NCBI RefSeq assembly: GCF_029227915.1
Contig: NC_079881.1
Coordinates: forward strand, 22,297,501 to 22,361,500
Origin: Hydractinia symbiolongicarpus
Taxonomy: Eukaryota > Cnidaria > Hydrozoa > Anthoathecata > Hydractiniidae
Length of the DNA stretch: 64,000 nucleotides
Reading direction: 5' to 3'
The translations under genes were made by a program, and so were the position numbers. Below the pieces are notes generated by a model. It was not told the DNA's origin and ran no database searches. It saw nothing but the letters and a program-made list of their open reading frames with translations. Shown piece by piece: positions 35,628-47,010 of the stretch. How positions within the stretch are numbered: position 1 is the stretch's first letter; each line of letters opens with the position of its first letter.

Positions 35628-36016
35628 TATTCGCGAAATTAAGTTCTCGTAAGTCTTCTTCGCGAATTTGTTAAAATAACATCAGAATTTCGAGTTAACT
35701 GACAACCCAAACTCCTCATTACAGCGAAAATTGCCATTACAAAGTTTGTCCTCACAAAAAATTTGGTCGTGTTTAATTTGCCCCCACTAAGTTTTGCGTA
35801 TATAATACACCATTTCACACAATCACAGTTAACACAAGTTATGGGAACAAAAAACAAGCACTTCGCATTCTATTTTTCTCGTCATGATAAGTGAAAATTA
35901 TGATTTTCACTAAGTTTGAGTAGTGGGCCACAAAATTCTGTCCCCACAACTTGACTTGTCCCCACTTTGTTCGTCATGGATAACACATTTGTCCCCGTAA
36001 TCCGGTTGACGTAGGA

Positions 36017-36164
36017 ACACATAAACAAACAGGGAGTATACAAGCACAAATATTTCATACACTTACACACTCATGGACACATAAACAAACAGGGAGTATA
36101 CAAGCACAAATATTTCATACACTTACACACTCATGGACACACATGTAAACAAACAGGGAGTATA
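36017..36164. repeat. 60-bp tandem repeat, about 2.5 copies
   Basis: Units at 36017-36076 and 36077-36136 are identical (acacataaacaaacagggag...), followed by a partial third copy to 36164. Confidence 0.9.
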
Positions 36165-36214
36165 CTTCTATTTTGTAATTAGTTCTTATTGATAATTTTT
36201 TTCACTTCCTTTAG

Positions 36215-36241
36215 AAGGTGAACAAGTTCAGGAAACGCAGG
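36215..36241 (+). CDS. Candidate microexon 1 (27 nt)
   Basis: ttcctttag / GTACTT. In phase 1 it encodes GEQVQETQ flanked by split codons. In phase 0 it would encode a basic KVNKFRKRR. Phase 1 is preferred because only that phase runs into the open terminal exon at 36621. Confidence 0.45.
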
Positions 36242-36350
36242 GTACTTCTTTTTTTTACATTTTAAAATTTTCTCAAACACCGAGCTACAGCATCAGTATT
36301 AACATTGCCATTAATACTAACTTCTTATTGTTTTTAATATTTTAATCTAG

Positions 36351-36377
36351 AAGGTGAAAAAGTCGAGGTCGCGCATG
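36351..36377 (+). CDS. Candidate microexon 2 (27 nt)
   Basis: ttaatctag / GTATAT. A diverged duplicate of microexon 1 (aaggtgaa..agt). In phase 1 it encodes GEKVEVAH. Confidence 0.45.
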
Positions 36378-36465
36378 GTATATCCTGTTTTAGTACTTCT
36401 CCATCCAATCTTTTAAATATCTTTTTCCCTCCATATTTTCATAACAAAAATATTTTTACTTCTAG

Positions 36466-36486
36466 ATAGTAAAGAAAAAAAGGAGG
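36466..36486 (+). CDS. Candidate microexon 3 (21 nt)
   Basis: acttctag / GTGAGT. In phase 1 it encodes DSKEKKE across the junction. Confidence 0.45.
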
Positions 36487-36620
36487 GTGAGTATTTTGTA
36501 GATAATAAATAGAGTTTAGATGGAGCAACATTTTTTATTATTGGACACAGTTTTGGTATTATTATAAAGTTATTTTATTTTATTTTTTTCTTATCTGTTT
36601 TGTTTTTGTTTGTTATTTAG

Positions 36621-36826
36621 TTTTGACGTATTCAGCTTATGAGGAGTATAGAAAGACGCATCCTGGCCCCCTGTCCACAAAATCATTCAAATGGTGGAAA
36701 GCGCATGGGGGTCAGGATTTAGCCAATTTTAATTGGAGCCAGTCAAAGAAACGTCGACAAAAGCATAAACATCGACGCACACATACTATTCATAACCAAT
36801 ATAACAATTGTACATTTAATAAATAA
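36621..36826 (+). CDS. Candidate terminal exon, Lys/Arg-rich
   Basis: Acceptor gttatttag; phase 1 gives LTYSAYEEYRKTHPGPLSTK, SFKWWKAHGGQDL and a basic tail SKKRRQKHKHRR, ending TAA at 36824 with AATAAA overlapping and following. Because the exon at 34258 also ends in phase 1, this chain could be an alternative C-terminus of the SET-recombinase gene. It could instead be a separate gene. No domain is recognised. Confidence 0.5.
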
Positions 36827-36839
36827 ACCAATAATTCTA

Positions 36840-37823
36840 ATAAACCAAAAAAATCTTTCTATTTATTTATTTAAATTATTAATCAAGATTATATTTCTTA
36901 CAGTTTTTGACCAAGTATATTTTGATGTTAGTTATTACTCTGGGGTATCCAATATTTCTACACATTTACGCAATTACTTATTTTATCATGCAAGCTTTTT
37001 TTTGTCTATTTAATGTTTAAATGTTCACAAACAGTGGATTTGCAAAACATGCTTATAACACTGTACACTTATCAATTCCATCCCTGTGTTATTATTTCAG
37101 TGTTGCTGATCGTCGATACCTCAGAGTAGTTTCTTTTTAAGTTATTTTTTTGTTATGATGTTACAATAAAATACATCAAAATACATTCAGTTCAGTTATT
37201 TTCCCTTTTACCAGTGTTGAGGACCCGCCAGCTACTAGAATTTATCATGTTGCCTAAAACTTTACTTTAACAACTGTCCTTTTAATATACCATTTTATAA
37301 CAAACACCCTTTTTGTGTTTGAGCTATATACTTTTTTTTTTTAAATCGCATGGATTATTTTGTTAATACATTTGATTCATGTCTTACATGCTTTTTACTT
37401 CTTTTTAGGTTGAAGCGCAAAGCCCCATGACTTGCCTTCCCGTGGCGCGCTTTGTTAAGTGGACTATTTCCTTTTAATCGAGATAATTCATGAACTAAAA
37501 GTCAGGGCATAGCATGTTACACAAATCCATCAAAGATTTATTGATACTGGTCAAACTCAAAAGAACAGCAGAGGTACAATGCCATTATGTCACATTACTG
37601 CACAAAAAACAAAAAAGTAAAGTATTTTATTATCTGAAAAAATTTTTAAACATGCATTGGTGACGTCAATAATTTTTGTCAAAAGTACACAATGTTATAC
37701 GTGACTTTAAATAGTACTTCAGTTTTCATACAATAAAAGCAACAAGTATCTTTTTCATTGTTCTCTCGCCTAAGTTCTTTATTGTTTTTCTGCCTAAGTG
37801 GATTTTTCCACGGGCCTAATCGA
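36840..37823. other. No gene seen; Helitron-like hairpin end near 37790-37820
   Basis: Mostly unremarkable. At 37796-37820 cctaagtggatttttccacgg forms the gtgga-tttt-tccac hairpin seen at the Helitron 3' end 38495-38533, so a second truncated copy abuts the Helitron. Confidence 0.4.
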
Positions 37824-38533
37824 TCTCTATAATAATACGCTAGGTGTGTCTGTCTGTGTGTCTGTGACAGGCAAAGTGAATGTCTTTATTTTCCTTTGAT
37901 GTTGCCGAAAAATGCATGTCTAATATGTTAAATAACACTACTTTAACGTCAATATCCTATATTAAATTAATGAAGCCATTACAGTGCACCTAAAACTTTG
38001 AGGCCAAATAACTTGGAAACGAGGTGGTGACGTCAAGGATTTTTTACCGCGTGGGTAACTAGGGACCAACTAGGACCAATTTGGGTAATTTTCCCAAACC
38101 TGGGTCTCCGAATCCCTTTCGGAATGGACGGGTTGATGACGTCATCGAAAAACCTTTAAATCCTAATATCTCTGCAACCGTTTGTCAAAAATACGCGATC
38201 CTATACATTTTCTTGATAAGCGTTTCAAGACCTATACAATGAAGGCAGCAGGTATACAAATTTCTAAAAAAAAATTTGGGGGGTTTGACTGGCCATTGCT
38301 GACGTCAGCAAAATGTTAAAACCCTTTGTCTCATTAACTGCTTATCAAAAAGATATGATCATATACATTCTTGGTCAGCGTTTTAACATCTGCATAGTAC
38401 AGGCAACGAATAAACTAAATTTCGCCAAATATTTTTGTAATTGCACTGCTGACGTCAGCAAAAAATCTAAAACAACCTACTTTTCCATTGTCCTTCTGCC
38501 TAAGTGGATTTTTCCACGAGCCTTAACGACTAG
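37824..38533 (+). mobile_element. Non-autonomous Helitron-like element (710 bp)
   Basis: Starts TCTCTATAATAATACGCTAG (5' TC), ends with hairpin gtggatttttccac, then cgagccttaacga and CTAG. It sits between A (37823) and T (38534), the Helitron insertion rule, with no TSD. Related hairpin ends lie at 37796-37820 and, inverted, at 44380-44420. No Rep/helicase coding capacity. Confidence 0.7.
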
Positions 38534-39814
38534 TTTTAACCCTACTAACCCAGATGAAAAAGATAAGCAAACACTTACTATATACAAAGAAAGATTAATG
38601 TAACAAGCAAAGTTCATCCATAGAACAGAAAACAAACAGTCATAAAAGCAGCTTTGGACAGAACTTTTCCATTGCGTCGAACTGAAGACTCAATATAACA
38701 AAAAAGGTTGCTAATATTTCATAAATATCCAATTCTGGCTGATCATGTACAGGTAAACTTCTTTATGATTTTGCTATTTGTTTGAAATTAATCAAAACTG
38801 TAGATCTTAGCTGGCACTACACATGATCCATAGTATTTTACTTGTAGAAATAATGCTTTTATATAAGAATATCAAAATTCATTCTTCTTCTATACTTTAG
38901 TTAATGGATGAATCCAAGCGTCTTACTCACTTTGATTTACCAGTTATATATGTGGTCTGAATATTTATCTGAAATAAGGGTTGAACCAACTTTAAAGTTA
39001 TCACCACCAAAGACATTCCGCGATAATTCGGTAATGTCAGCAATTGATACAATCACTGAAAGGTCATTTTTTGTCAGCAAATATTTTAACTTGTTGTGTC
39101 GCGAATGTTTATCGAAAAGAATTTGTGGGTTTTTGGACCTGGAAAAGTTTCTCTCCCAAAGTTTTTCTGAATAAAGTACTTCTGAATTTTTTTTATTTAT
39201 TTATGTTACTCATCTGTTTTTAGCTTTTTCAGCATCGTTGGCAATCATCCTTGTACCGGCACTACTGGGGGAGGATGCTAAGCCATTGTTCTCCAATTTT
39301 GACGCTAAGAGAGAGCCTCAAATGTTGCCAGTGAGGTGATTAAAATTATTGAAGCCGCTTTGGATTTACAGTTCAAGGTTGTCGTAGATAGATGCATTGT
39401 AGTAGAGTGTTAGGAATTCATTTCTGCCTTTCAAGTTTATCTGGCATAGTCTTATCTTTTTGACTTATGTTATCCTAAGAGCCTAAAGAATGGCTCTGCT
39501 TCCAAAATAGAGGCAGATCCTGCTAAGCTTCGTACCCTTGCTAAGGACTCCCTATGTCTCTTAAACCAATTGATTCTTAACTGTTTGGGGATAACCTCGA
39601 CGGCAGAATTGCCACTGTATGGGCAGTGCAGAAAACATCACAGGCATTCGACTAAAAGAAGGAGTCAGGGTTCAGACCATCTTGGAAGAAGCCATCAACT
39701 TCATTTTCCAAGTATCGCTCTGGCGCATCTCAAACCCAACGACGGCAAGACAATTCACAAAATGCTAGGACATTTTTCAGCCTGAGAATGGTGTTAGATG
39801 GTATTCAAATCGAT
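38534..39814. other. No gene recognised
   Basis: Open frames at 38908-39174 and 39570-39785 show no known domain. As the DIRS-like RT lies downstream, part of 39230-39790 could be its decayed first ORF, but I cannot show this. Confidence 0.3.
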
Positions 39815-40186
39815 AATTATGAGATAACAAATCAGCAAGCAGTAATGATTCGACTAGTCTAATGACTCTTATTTTAAGTAGTAGAGGTTAAACCCTCTAA
39901 AGATCTCTATGCAAAGCAAGATCTCCCTTTTACAAGGATAATCTATACAACCAAGTTAATTGAAAAAGCAACAACAAAACAAAAAAAACAACATATATTG
40001 AATTATGAGATAACAAATCAGCAAGCAGTAATGATTCGACTAGTCTAATGACTCTTATTTTAAGTAGTAGAGGTTAAACCCTCTAAAGATCTCTATGCAA
40101 AGCAAGATCTCCCTTTTACAAGGATAATCTATACAACCAAGTTAATTGAAAAAGCAACAACAAAACAAAAAAAACAACATATATTG
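39815..40186. repeat. 186-bp perfect tandem duplication
   Basis: 39815-40000 and 40001-40186 appear identical. The unit contains gtagaggttaaaccctctaa and cccttttacaaggataat, a module also found at about 47566, 50511 and 53766. Confidence 0.92.
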
Positions 40187-40339
40187 ACATAAAACGTATA
40201 TATATATACAAATAAATAAAAACTATAAAAAAGGGGACAAACAACTACCTATGCGCCAGGACTTGTGAACCTGGCTGTAGCTTTACACGTGTTACGGGAT
40301 CCCAATTTGTTAATGATCCAGTGTCTAATTACCACCCGT

Positions 40340-40960
40340 AAAGGTTTTTACCAGTTGACCATAAGATTATTGCTAAAGAGATTCAAAACTTATTAAATAA
40401 AAGAGCTATTGTTGAAACAGGAAATCAGCAGTGTAAATTTCTATCTCCAATTTTTGTTGTACCTAAAAAGGACGGAACAACTAGGATGATACTGAATTTA
40501 AAACAATTGAACTTGGCAGTTAAATATCAGCAATTTAAAAATGGAAACGTAAATGTTTTGCATTTAATAAAACTGAATACCGGTTCATCCAAATTACAAA
40601 GAGTTTTTTGTGTTTAAGGTCGGCCATTAATGATATAAATGTACTGCTATGCCTTTTGGTTTTTGATCCAGCTGTGAGAAATTTTACAAAGATACTCAAA
40701 GTACCATTTCATCTCCTGAGATTTATTGGATACCTATCTGTGGTATATAAAGACGATTCCTTTCTGTTGGGGGAATCACATGCAGTGTGCCAGGAAAATA
40801 TAAATGCTCTTGCTTAACTAGGGATTACAGTTTACAGTCTATTCAACAAAATCAGTCTTGAGAACAACTGAAAATCTGACCTTCCTTGGTTTAAAGTTTC
40901 AATTGGCCAAATGAAAAATTACAGGCTGTCCGTATTCAAGAAAGAAAAGATATTGATTGG
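40340..40960 (+). pseudogene. DIRS-like reverse transcriptase fragment (decayed)
   Basis: Successive frames give FLSPIFVVPKKDGTTRMILN, NFTKILKVPFHLLRFIGYLS, then VVYKDDSFLLGESHAVCQEN. These match the 'SPIFxVPKKDGxxRxILNLK ... FTKxLKP ... VYIDDxLLxG' order of DIRS/Ngaro-type RT, with Y-x-DD present as VYKDD. Stops and frame changes separate the blocks and the palm region between motifs 2 and B is missing. No tyrosine recombinase of the DIRS type is seen beside it. Confidence 0.7.
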
Positions 40961-41398
40961 TGGGATTCGTTTGATGCGTCATCAATTGGGTGCTCATAAT
41001 ATTGAGTGTGAAAGTGGAAATTTGCGAGATGAGCATATCAGCATTGCAAAATGTGTAAAAAGTAAATATGTAGACTGCAAGGAGAAGGAAGACTTACTTG
41101 TCTTCGTTTTGATGCCTACTGTGGTGCTGTGGATAGTGATAAGTTTTTGCAACTTAAAGCCTTCTGCAGCCCTGCATTATTGCAGATCGCAATAAAGAAG
41201 CGTATAGAGCACTTAAAAAACGGTGTTTGTATATTCCTGATTTAGTTAATCTGTGTGATGTTATTATGTTCTTATAATACTAACAATTGATGATGAGGTG
41301 ACAAAACAGCTAGCTGTGATGATATTTCTTGTAATGGTTTTAATTGGCATGTTTATATGAACAAGTATTAAATTGTTCATCCCACTGTTCTTTTTAGT

Positions 41399-41711
41399 TA
41401 GCAAAAATCAAAGATTATAGCATGCCAGAGAGTGATTCCGAACATCAATGTTCATCATCTGAAAAAGAAGTCGAGCAGATACCTACACCGGATGAAAACA
41501 GTATCTTGTTGTAGCATTTTCTTCTTAGAATCTAAATGTCTTCACATCTGTAACGTTTTTACAAAGCAATAAAATTTTTATAACTCGTTATATTAAATTT
41601 GTTAGGATTACGTTTGGCATGTATTTTTTCTTTCTTTCTGTCTACGCATATTCATTGTATTTTGTTTTAGAATCCCCAAAAACAAATGTTTTAACAAAGA
41701 GAAAAGCCAAG
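41399..41711 (+). CDS. Two possible exons of an unrecognised acidic protein
   Basis: Exon 41399-41500 (after tttttag, before GTATCT) encodes LAKIKDYSMPESDSEHQCSS and EKEVEQIPTPDEN. Exon 41672-41711 (after gttttag, before GTAAAA) encodes SPKTNVLTKRKAK. Phases agree (1/1). Such acidic-then-basic linkers precede BEN domains in small cnidarian genes, and BEN-like sequence lies at 45560-45830, but the connection is speculative. Confidence 0.3.
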
Positions 41712-41969
41712 GTAAAAAATCACATAAATGTATTCCTTAATTTTCCCAAATAACATTGTTTGCCTATTTTGTTGTGACGATTTGATTTTGACATAGGTAT
41801 ATCACGTTTTATTATTATTTTAGGGGACTGGAATTTAGAAAAAGCTTTGCATTAACCACAACTGCTGGAAATTAAATGATTTCCAAAATTGTAATAGACT
41901 TATCTCCACAGAACTAGAAAATTGTAACAGCTTCTCCACATCGTAGAAATGTGTTTTTAAGTGTAAAAA

Positions 41970-42543
41970 ACGACTTCAAAACAAGTATGGTGTAAAAGGT
42001 TATGAACAAATTCTGTTACCAATAGCAACAAAATTAAACGGAATAAGACAAGATTACCCTATCACAAATATATATACGGGTTTAAAATATTGTGGATTTG
42101 CATATAAACTTTTTTGACACGGCCATTGAAAATTCTTTCCGTGAAAATGAGATAATTATAAGAGCTAAATGATATGCTTAACTTCATGCATCAAACAATT
42201 CTTGTATGAAGGAAGATATTTACGAAGAACTAAAATCCCGAAGTCTTGAAGAAGAGTAGTATTTTCCACCACTGCTTTTGGTATTGGTATTAATGTACCT
42301 CAGTTCACTAACATTATTCATATTTCTCCCCCATCAAAACTGGAAAGTTACATACAAGAAATTGGACGGGCAGGGAGAAATGGTGCACAATCAAATGTCA
42401 TACTGTATAACTTTGACATCAGTAAACAAAATTTAAAAATGGAAGATTCATTAAAAAACATTGTCAAGAGACTGTCTCAAAAGGTCATTCCTCAAATACT
42501 TCAGTTTCAAATTCGAAACACAGACAATTGTTGTAACAAATGA
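41970..42543 (+). pseudogene. RecQ-like helicase fragment
   Basis: First block: YEQILLPIATKLNGIRQDYP ... TGLKYCGFAYKLF. Second block: VVFSTTAFGIGINVPQFTNI then SYIQEIGRAGRNGAQSNVIL. The QxxGRAGR[ND]G box is helicase motif VI and 'TxAFGxGI' motif V of RecQ helicases. Stops (for example TGA near 42115, TAG near 42258) and loss of motifs I-III show it is a relic. It ends TGA at about 42541. Confidence 0.7.
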
Positions 42544-43534
42544 AGATTTTTTTCCTGTTCATCATTAATCAATTCGCTTAAAGTTAGAAACGATTAATGT
42601 TAAAGAGGAAGAGACTCTTATTTATTAACATTCGAGTTTAATAAGACACAATATGTAATCGAAAATATTTCCAACAATTTTCATTTAATAACTTATGAAC
42701 GTGATTTATTGCATTAAAATATTTGAAGTATACATAAATAATATAGTTTTTATTTGTTATTTTATATTGTTGAAATCATTTTTTTATTGGTAAGGTTGGA
42801 CCATTAGTATTTTAGTTAAGCAGATTGTGTATATACTCTAGATAGCTATATTTATTTTACGATTACCATCTGCTTCATTCTTCATTTGCAACACCAAAAC
42901 TGTTAAGGATATGCTACACAAACTATAATTGTGAACATAATCTGTTAGAAATTGCACCCTACCTCTCTGCATAAAAAAACTATCAACTACTGTTTCTAGC
43001 ACAATATCTAAATACCGTTATTTTTCTCCGAGAGGTTTGTGAATAAGTTAGCTGTATTTCCGCAAAAAATCGGTGTTTTTTAACTACTTCCAACAACATG
43101 TTTTGATTAGAGAATTTAGCCAATCCAGAATAAGTATTATCTAGCAGTACAGATGTATGCCTTTCCTTTTCCACAAGTTGTTTGAGGAGGTCTACAACAT
43201 TGTCTTTATGATTTTTTTAATTTTTGTCATGACAGGAGTTTTTGAAATTACTTAACTTTTATTCTCGATTAGTAACAGCTTCTATAATTGAAGAATATCA
43301 AGAACAAGACTATAAGTATGATAAATGGGGCGTTGAAGCCATCTTTTAAGTAAGCACAACATTTTTTTAATCCCAAATGGTCTTTTCATGGGCACAAGTA
43401 TAATACATAGTACAAGTATACGTACATATTATAATTTAGAATTGCTTAGTCATACGCGTCATCAAAACAAACACTACAAGTATGAAAAACGAATAAATTC
43501 AAGATCTACATATATGTTTTTATTACACTTGCTG
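42544..43534. other. No gene seen
   Basis: AT-rich; nothing identified. Confidence 0.4.
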
Positions 43535-43975
43535 GTCAGTAAGATGGAATCAGGTCAATACGCTATTGCTTCGGATGGCCCCAATGATGAAAGACTCTAA
43601 AAATGCACCCGTTATTAGTACAAGTTTTTGAGACAAGGGAAAAGTTCATTCTCAATTTCTGGATATGGAAACATGTAAAAGAAGGTTAAAAGCATTGTTA
43701 GAAACTCTTGTCAATAAGATTTTCTTAGTTCAATTAATTTTTAATATGAAATTTAATTTAGTAACAGCGGAAGCAAATTTCGTCAATATCGACACCATTT
43801 TTACATCATCTGACATAAGTTGGGATAATTACATTAGTATCGGATTAGATAATACTGCAGTAAATCTAAGGAAAAATTCCGATTTATTCACAAAAGAGCG
43901 CGGATTCGACGTTGAGGATTTTCTGGTTGATCTGTTTCACTGGTTCGATAAAAGTTCAAAGGGGAAGGTATAGTA
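43535..43975 (+). pseudogene. hAT-like (DUF4371-type) transposase-derived fragment
   Basis: YAIASDGPNDERL, a stop/frameshift, KMHPLLVQVFETREKFILNF, then SIGLDNTAVNLRKNSDLFTK and FDVEDFLVDLFHWFDKSSKG. This is the 'ATDGSND ... GLGVDNTxVN ... VEDxLIDxxYWFxKSxKR' pattern of DUF4371/hAT-related proteins. The segment with the C-P-C-H motif between the last blocks is deleted. Confidence 0.65.
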
Positions 43976-44039
43976 TGATAAGGTTGTGAAGTCTTTGTGT
44001 ATTTTTAACTAAACAAAATAAACAAATTCTCAATTAGGA

Positions 44040-44300
44040 AGTGCTTTCAGATGAAGGAAAGAGAAGCAACAGTATTACGAACGGGTGTTGCAAATCAAGA
44101 ATGGTACGATCGCACCACTGGTGTTCGCTGCGAAAGGTGCAATGGCAAAAGAATGCAAAGCCTTCTACAAGCGGTTAGCTGATATGATTGCAGAAATACG
44201 AAGCATTTCACTCATAAGATCAACATGGAGATGCATTCGAAGATCAAGATCACAGCGAAATGCGGACAATAACATAAAAGAATTTGATTTGATGGACTAA
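44040..44300 (+). pseudogene. C-terminal tail of a retroelement-type ORF
   Basis: QIKNGTIAPLVFAAKGAMAK, then ECKAFYKRLADMIAE and ISLIRSTWRCIRRSRS. From memory, 'GxFTPLVFxxxGGMxxEC..FxKRLAxxIAxKR ... LLRSTxxxLRG' ends many cnidarian RT-encoding ORFs. Family assignment is uncertain and the segment before LIRST is shortened. Confidence 0.5.
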
Positions 44301-44379
44301 AAAAAAAAAGAAAACATCTAGTATTTTAAATATGTGAGATAACAACTTAATTTATGTATAACGCAGTTAATGTTAATAA

Positions 44380-44475
44380 CTAGTTGATAAGGCCTGTGGA
44401 AAAATCCACTTAGGCAAAAGGCCAATGAAAAATAGGTTGCTTTAGATGTTTTTCTGGCGTCAGCAGTGCATATAC
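44380..44475 (-). mobile_element. Helitron-like 3' end, inverted
   Basis: Reading the minus strand: gcctaagtggatttttccac, then aggccttatcaa and CTAG followed by T, as at 38495-38533. Confidence 0.55.
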
Positions 44476-44863
44476 AAAAAAAAACTGATTTAAGGGAAGA
44501 AATAAGGGTGACATAGAGCGGATATTCGAGAGATTACGACTGTTTGTTGCCCAGTTCTTCAATACGACATCCTGTACAAAAACGTCTACTGTGGACGCGA
44601 AACGCCATTTCAAAAAAAGATTTTCCATCGCGTGGTGATTCGAAATACTTGGAACGCGGAGATCGAGTTTGGGACACCTCGAGAAAACACAAATTTATAG
44701 TGGAAATCAATGATTTGTTTGAAGCACAGGTTAGTTTTTAACACAAAACTTAAAAACTTAACCGGAAAGTTTTAGTGCCCTTTAACATTCTACTGGAGAA
44801 CTAGTTCTTAACGAATATTGAAAAGAAATATCAGAGAAACAAGAATCGCTCGAAAACGTTAGT

Positions 44864-45840
44864 TTGTCAGCAGCAACTATCGAAAACGTCCAATCTTTAA
44901 CGTTAGCTGCTATTGATGAACCAATAGTTGAAACGTCGGCCGGTATTGATGTTGACTTCTCAAGCTCTGATGCCGGAATGGGGAATGTTTCTCTGGCAGC
45001 AACTAACGCGCTAAATTCTGTATCAGTTGCCTTTGATAGTCCTCCAGTAAAATAATTGCCATTGATTACAAGTAATTCCGATTAAGATGTAGGAAGCTTA
45101 TTGATGGAACTATTAGCTGAAATGAAAAACATAAAGACCGAGTTCATAGTAGTGAAAAATGATGTGCAAAAGGGCGTCCTATCAAACATCGACGAAAAAG
45201 TGGAGACATTGTTAGAGAATACTGGAAATATTGAAAAAAACTTGAAAACAAAAATTCAAAAACGCCATAACAATTACAACTTGCAACCAATTAGCAGGGA
45301 CAAAGAGCCAGTTATCAGGGAAACGGTGCAGAAAAATCGAGAACCCTCATTCAACGAGTTCGTAGCATCGCCAATTAATTCTGATGAAAGTGAAACGTAT
45401 TTGTGAAAATCGATACTAAGTCAAACGCCAGTGGAAGACAACCATGCGTCGGATATTAATTTCACTTCACCGACTCAAAATGTATTAATTAATAATACAT
45501 ATGAATATCCGCCTATCCCTATTGAAAGGCAAGAAAAAAAGAGCTCCGGTTAATCGCTGCTCTTGATTTATCAAAGCCAAATTAGAGCGAAAGTATTCCG
45601 AAAGCGAATTGGCGCATGGCAGCATGGGAGGTAAAAAACCTATGATGGAGAAGTCATAAAGAAAACAGCCCTCTCTCCAAATCGACTAAAAACAATACTT
45701 TCACTGGCTAGAAAAAATTTTTAAGACGGTTTTGAAACCATTAAAAATATGAACGAACTTGTTAATTCAAAGTGTAGACAAACAAAAAGTAGGGTTGTTG
45801 TTAAAAAAATGTTGGAAGAAAAAGAAAACAACGTAATTAA
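44864..45840 (+). pseudogene. Possible BEN-domain gene remnant
   Basis: 45101-45406 encodes a coiled-coil-like stretch (ELLAEMKNIKTEFIVVKNDV). About 45655-45820, with one stop, gives ALSPNRLKTILSLARKN and ETIKNMNELVNSKCRQ, similar to the end of BEN domains ('aLsp.rl.aI......f......i...in.kCR'). Several stops intervene. The upstream frame 44864-45055 is Ser/Ala-rich and unassigned. Confidence 0.35.
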
Positions 45841-46217
45841 CGAATAAAATCATTATAAAATCGTTTTTTCATAGCATAACAAAGTGACGAATATTTGTTA
45901 AGCTTTCGTTTGTGCCAATATTCCGTGTTCTCTTCACATGGACAAGTCAGTGCTACCATAATTACAGTTTTGGAAGAACTGGATATTAATAACACGTCTG
46001 GGCGTAGTTGTGTTATTGCAATGTATGGTGGAACAACTAAAACGGAATCTAAATCTGACAGTATTTTCCAATCGGAAACAAGGTGAAGAAGGCATGGACA
46101 CTTTGTATGCGTCTTCTTAGATGGTGATTGACCGTCCGGAATGAAATTAATTTTTTTGCACTTGGAAACCTTAAGAGGTTCATATGATACCAAAAACTCT
46201 TTTAATGCCCTAACCAA
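45837..46217 (-). pseudogene. Restriction-like endonuclease domain, copy A
   Basis: Contains QLRPDVLLISSSSKTVIMVA followed by LTCPCEEN and HKRKLNKYSSLCYAM. It has the PD of the PD-(D/E)xK fold, but the expected acidic residue is Ala here (VALTCPC), while copy B (55518-55892) has Glu (VELTCPC). In RLE-type LINEs this domain nicks the target. It lies downstream of the CCHC and RT fragments of the same copy and lacks the following USP. Confidence 0.75.
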
Positions 46218-47010
46218 AACTATTAAAACCGAGTCATGACGGTATGTGTATCTACCCTACGTAAGGGAGGTCCTACAGGCACCCAACATGTGAGTTTGAG
46301 GATGGTTTCTTGCACAGAATGCAACTTTTGTCTTTCTCAAATCCCTATCTCACAAGATTGGTTGGAGAGGGAAGAGCTGTTGTACACCTGTTTAATAAAT
46401 TTTGAGTACTTGGAATTGACGGGGACATTAAGAATATATCACCCATAAAAGCTTTTATTAAGGGGTTGGTCTGGGATTTTGTTTTTATTACCTTCAGTAT
46501 CAATAAGGCTCAGGGGTAAGAAACAAATATTCAATAATAACGTTTATAGCTGCAAGAAATAGTATAATGGAAAGTGTACACCCGATAAAAATTCCCCTAC
46601 AGTTTTGATGCTAACTGGATGGAGCAGAAGCCGAAAAAGACTTACTCCACAGGCTGTCGTAGTATAGCTGTATGAGCCCTATCCAGGATTCGGTACACCA
46701 TAGCGTCTGAGAGCCATAAAAATCAGCTTGTGCGGAACTGAAGGGTACGCATTAGCAATATCAAGCCATATGGCTGAAAGTGAAGAATGTTGTGCCTTCA
46801 CATTCTTAAGTGTGAACCAAACAAGAGACATGTTTTCCCAGCAACCCGGAAAATTTTCCATACAATCTTTTTGAATGGAAGTATTAATGAAGTTGTTTTT
46901 CTTTATAATATGCGATTCTAACCGCTTGGAAATCAAACTAAAAAAGAGCTTTCCTTCAACATTCAGAAGAGCTATGGGGCGAAAATCATTTATGTTGGAT
47001 CTACCAGGGT
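46218..47010 (-). pseudogene. RT-CCHC fragment of RLE retroelement, copy A
   Basis: Minus strand 46936-46679 carries SAIWLDIANAYPSVPHKLIF, the RT motif A region, and the upstream piece to 47000 repeats copy B's MISKRLESHIIKKN. Smaller matches to copy B occur at 46440-46620, and the CCHC region at 46236-46400. Much of the RT between motif A and the knuckle has been deleted relative to copy B. Confidence 0.65.

Noticed and set aside
40340-40960. Host telomerase or intact retroelement
   Set aside because: Motifs match DIRS-like RT and are separated by stops and missing segments.
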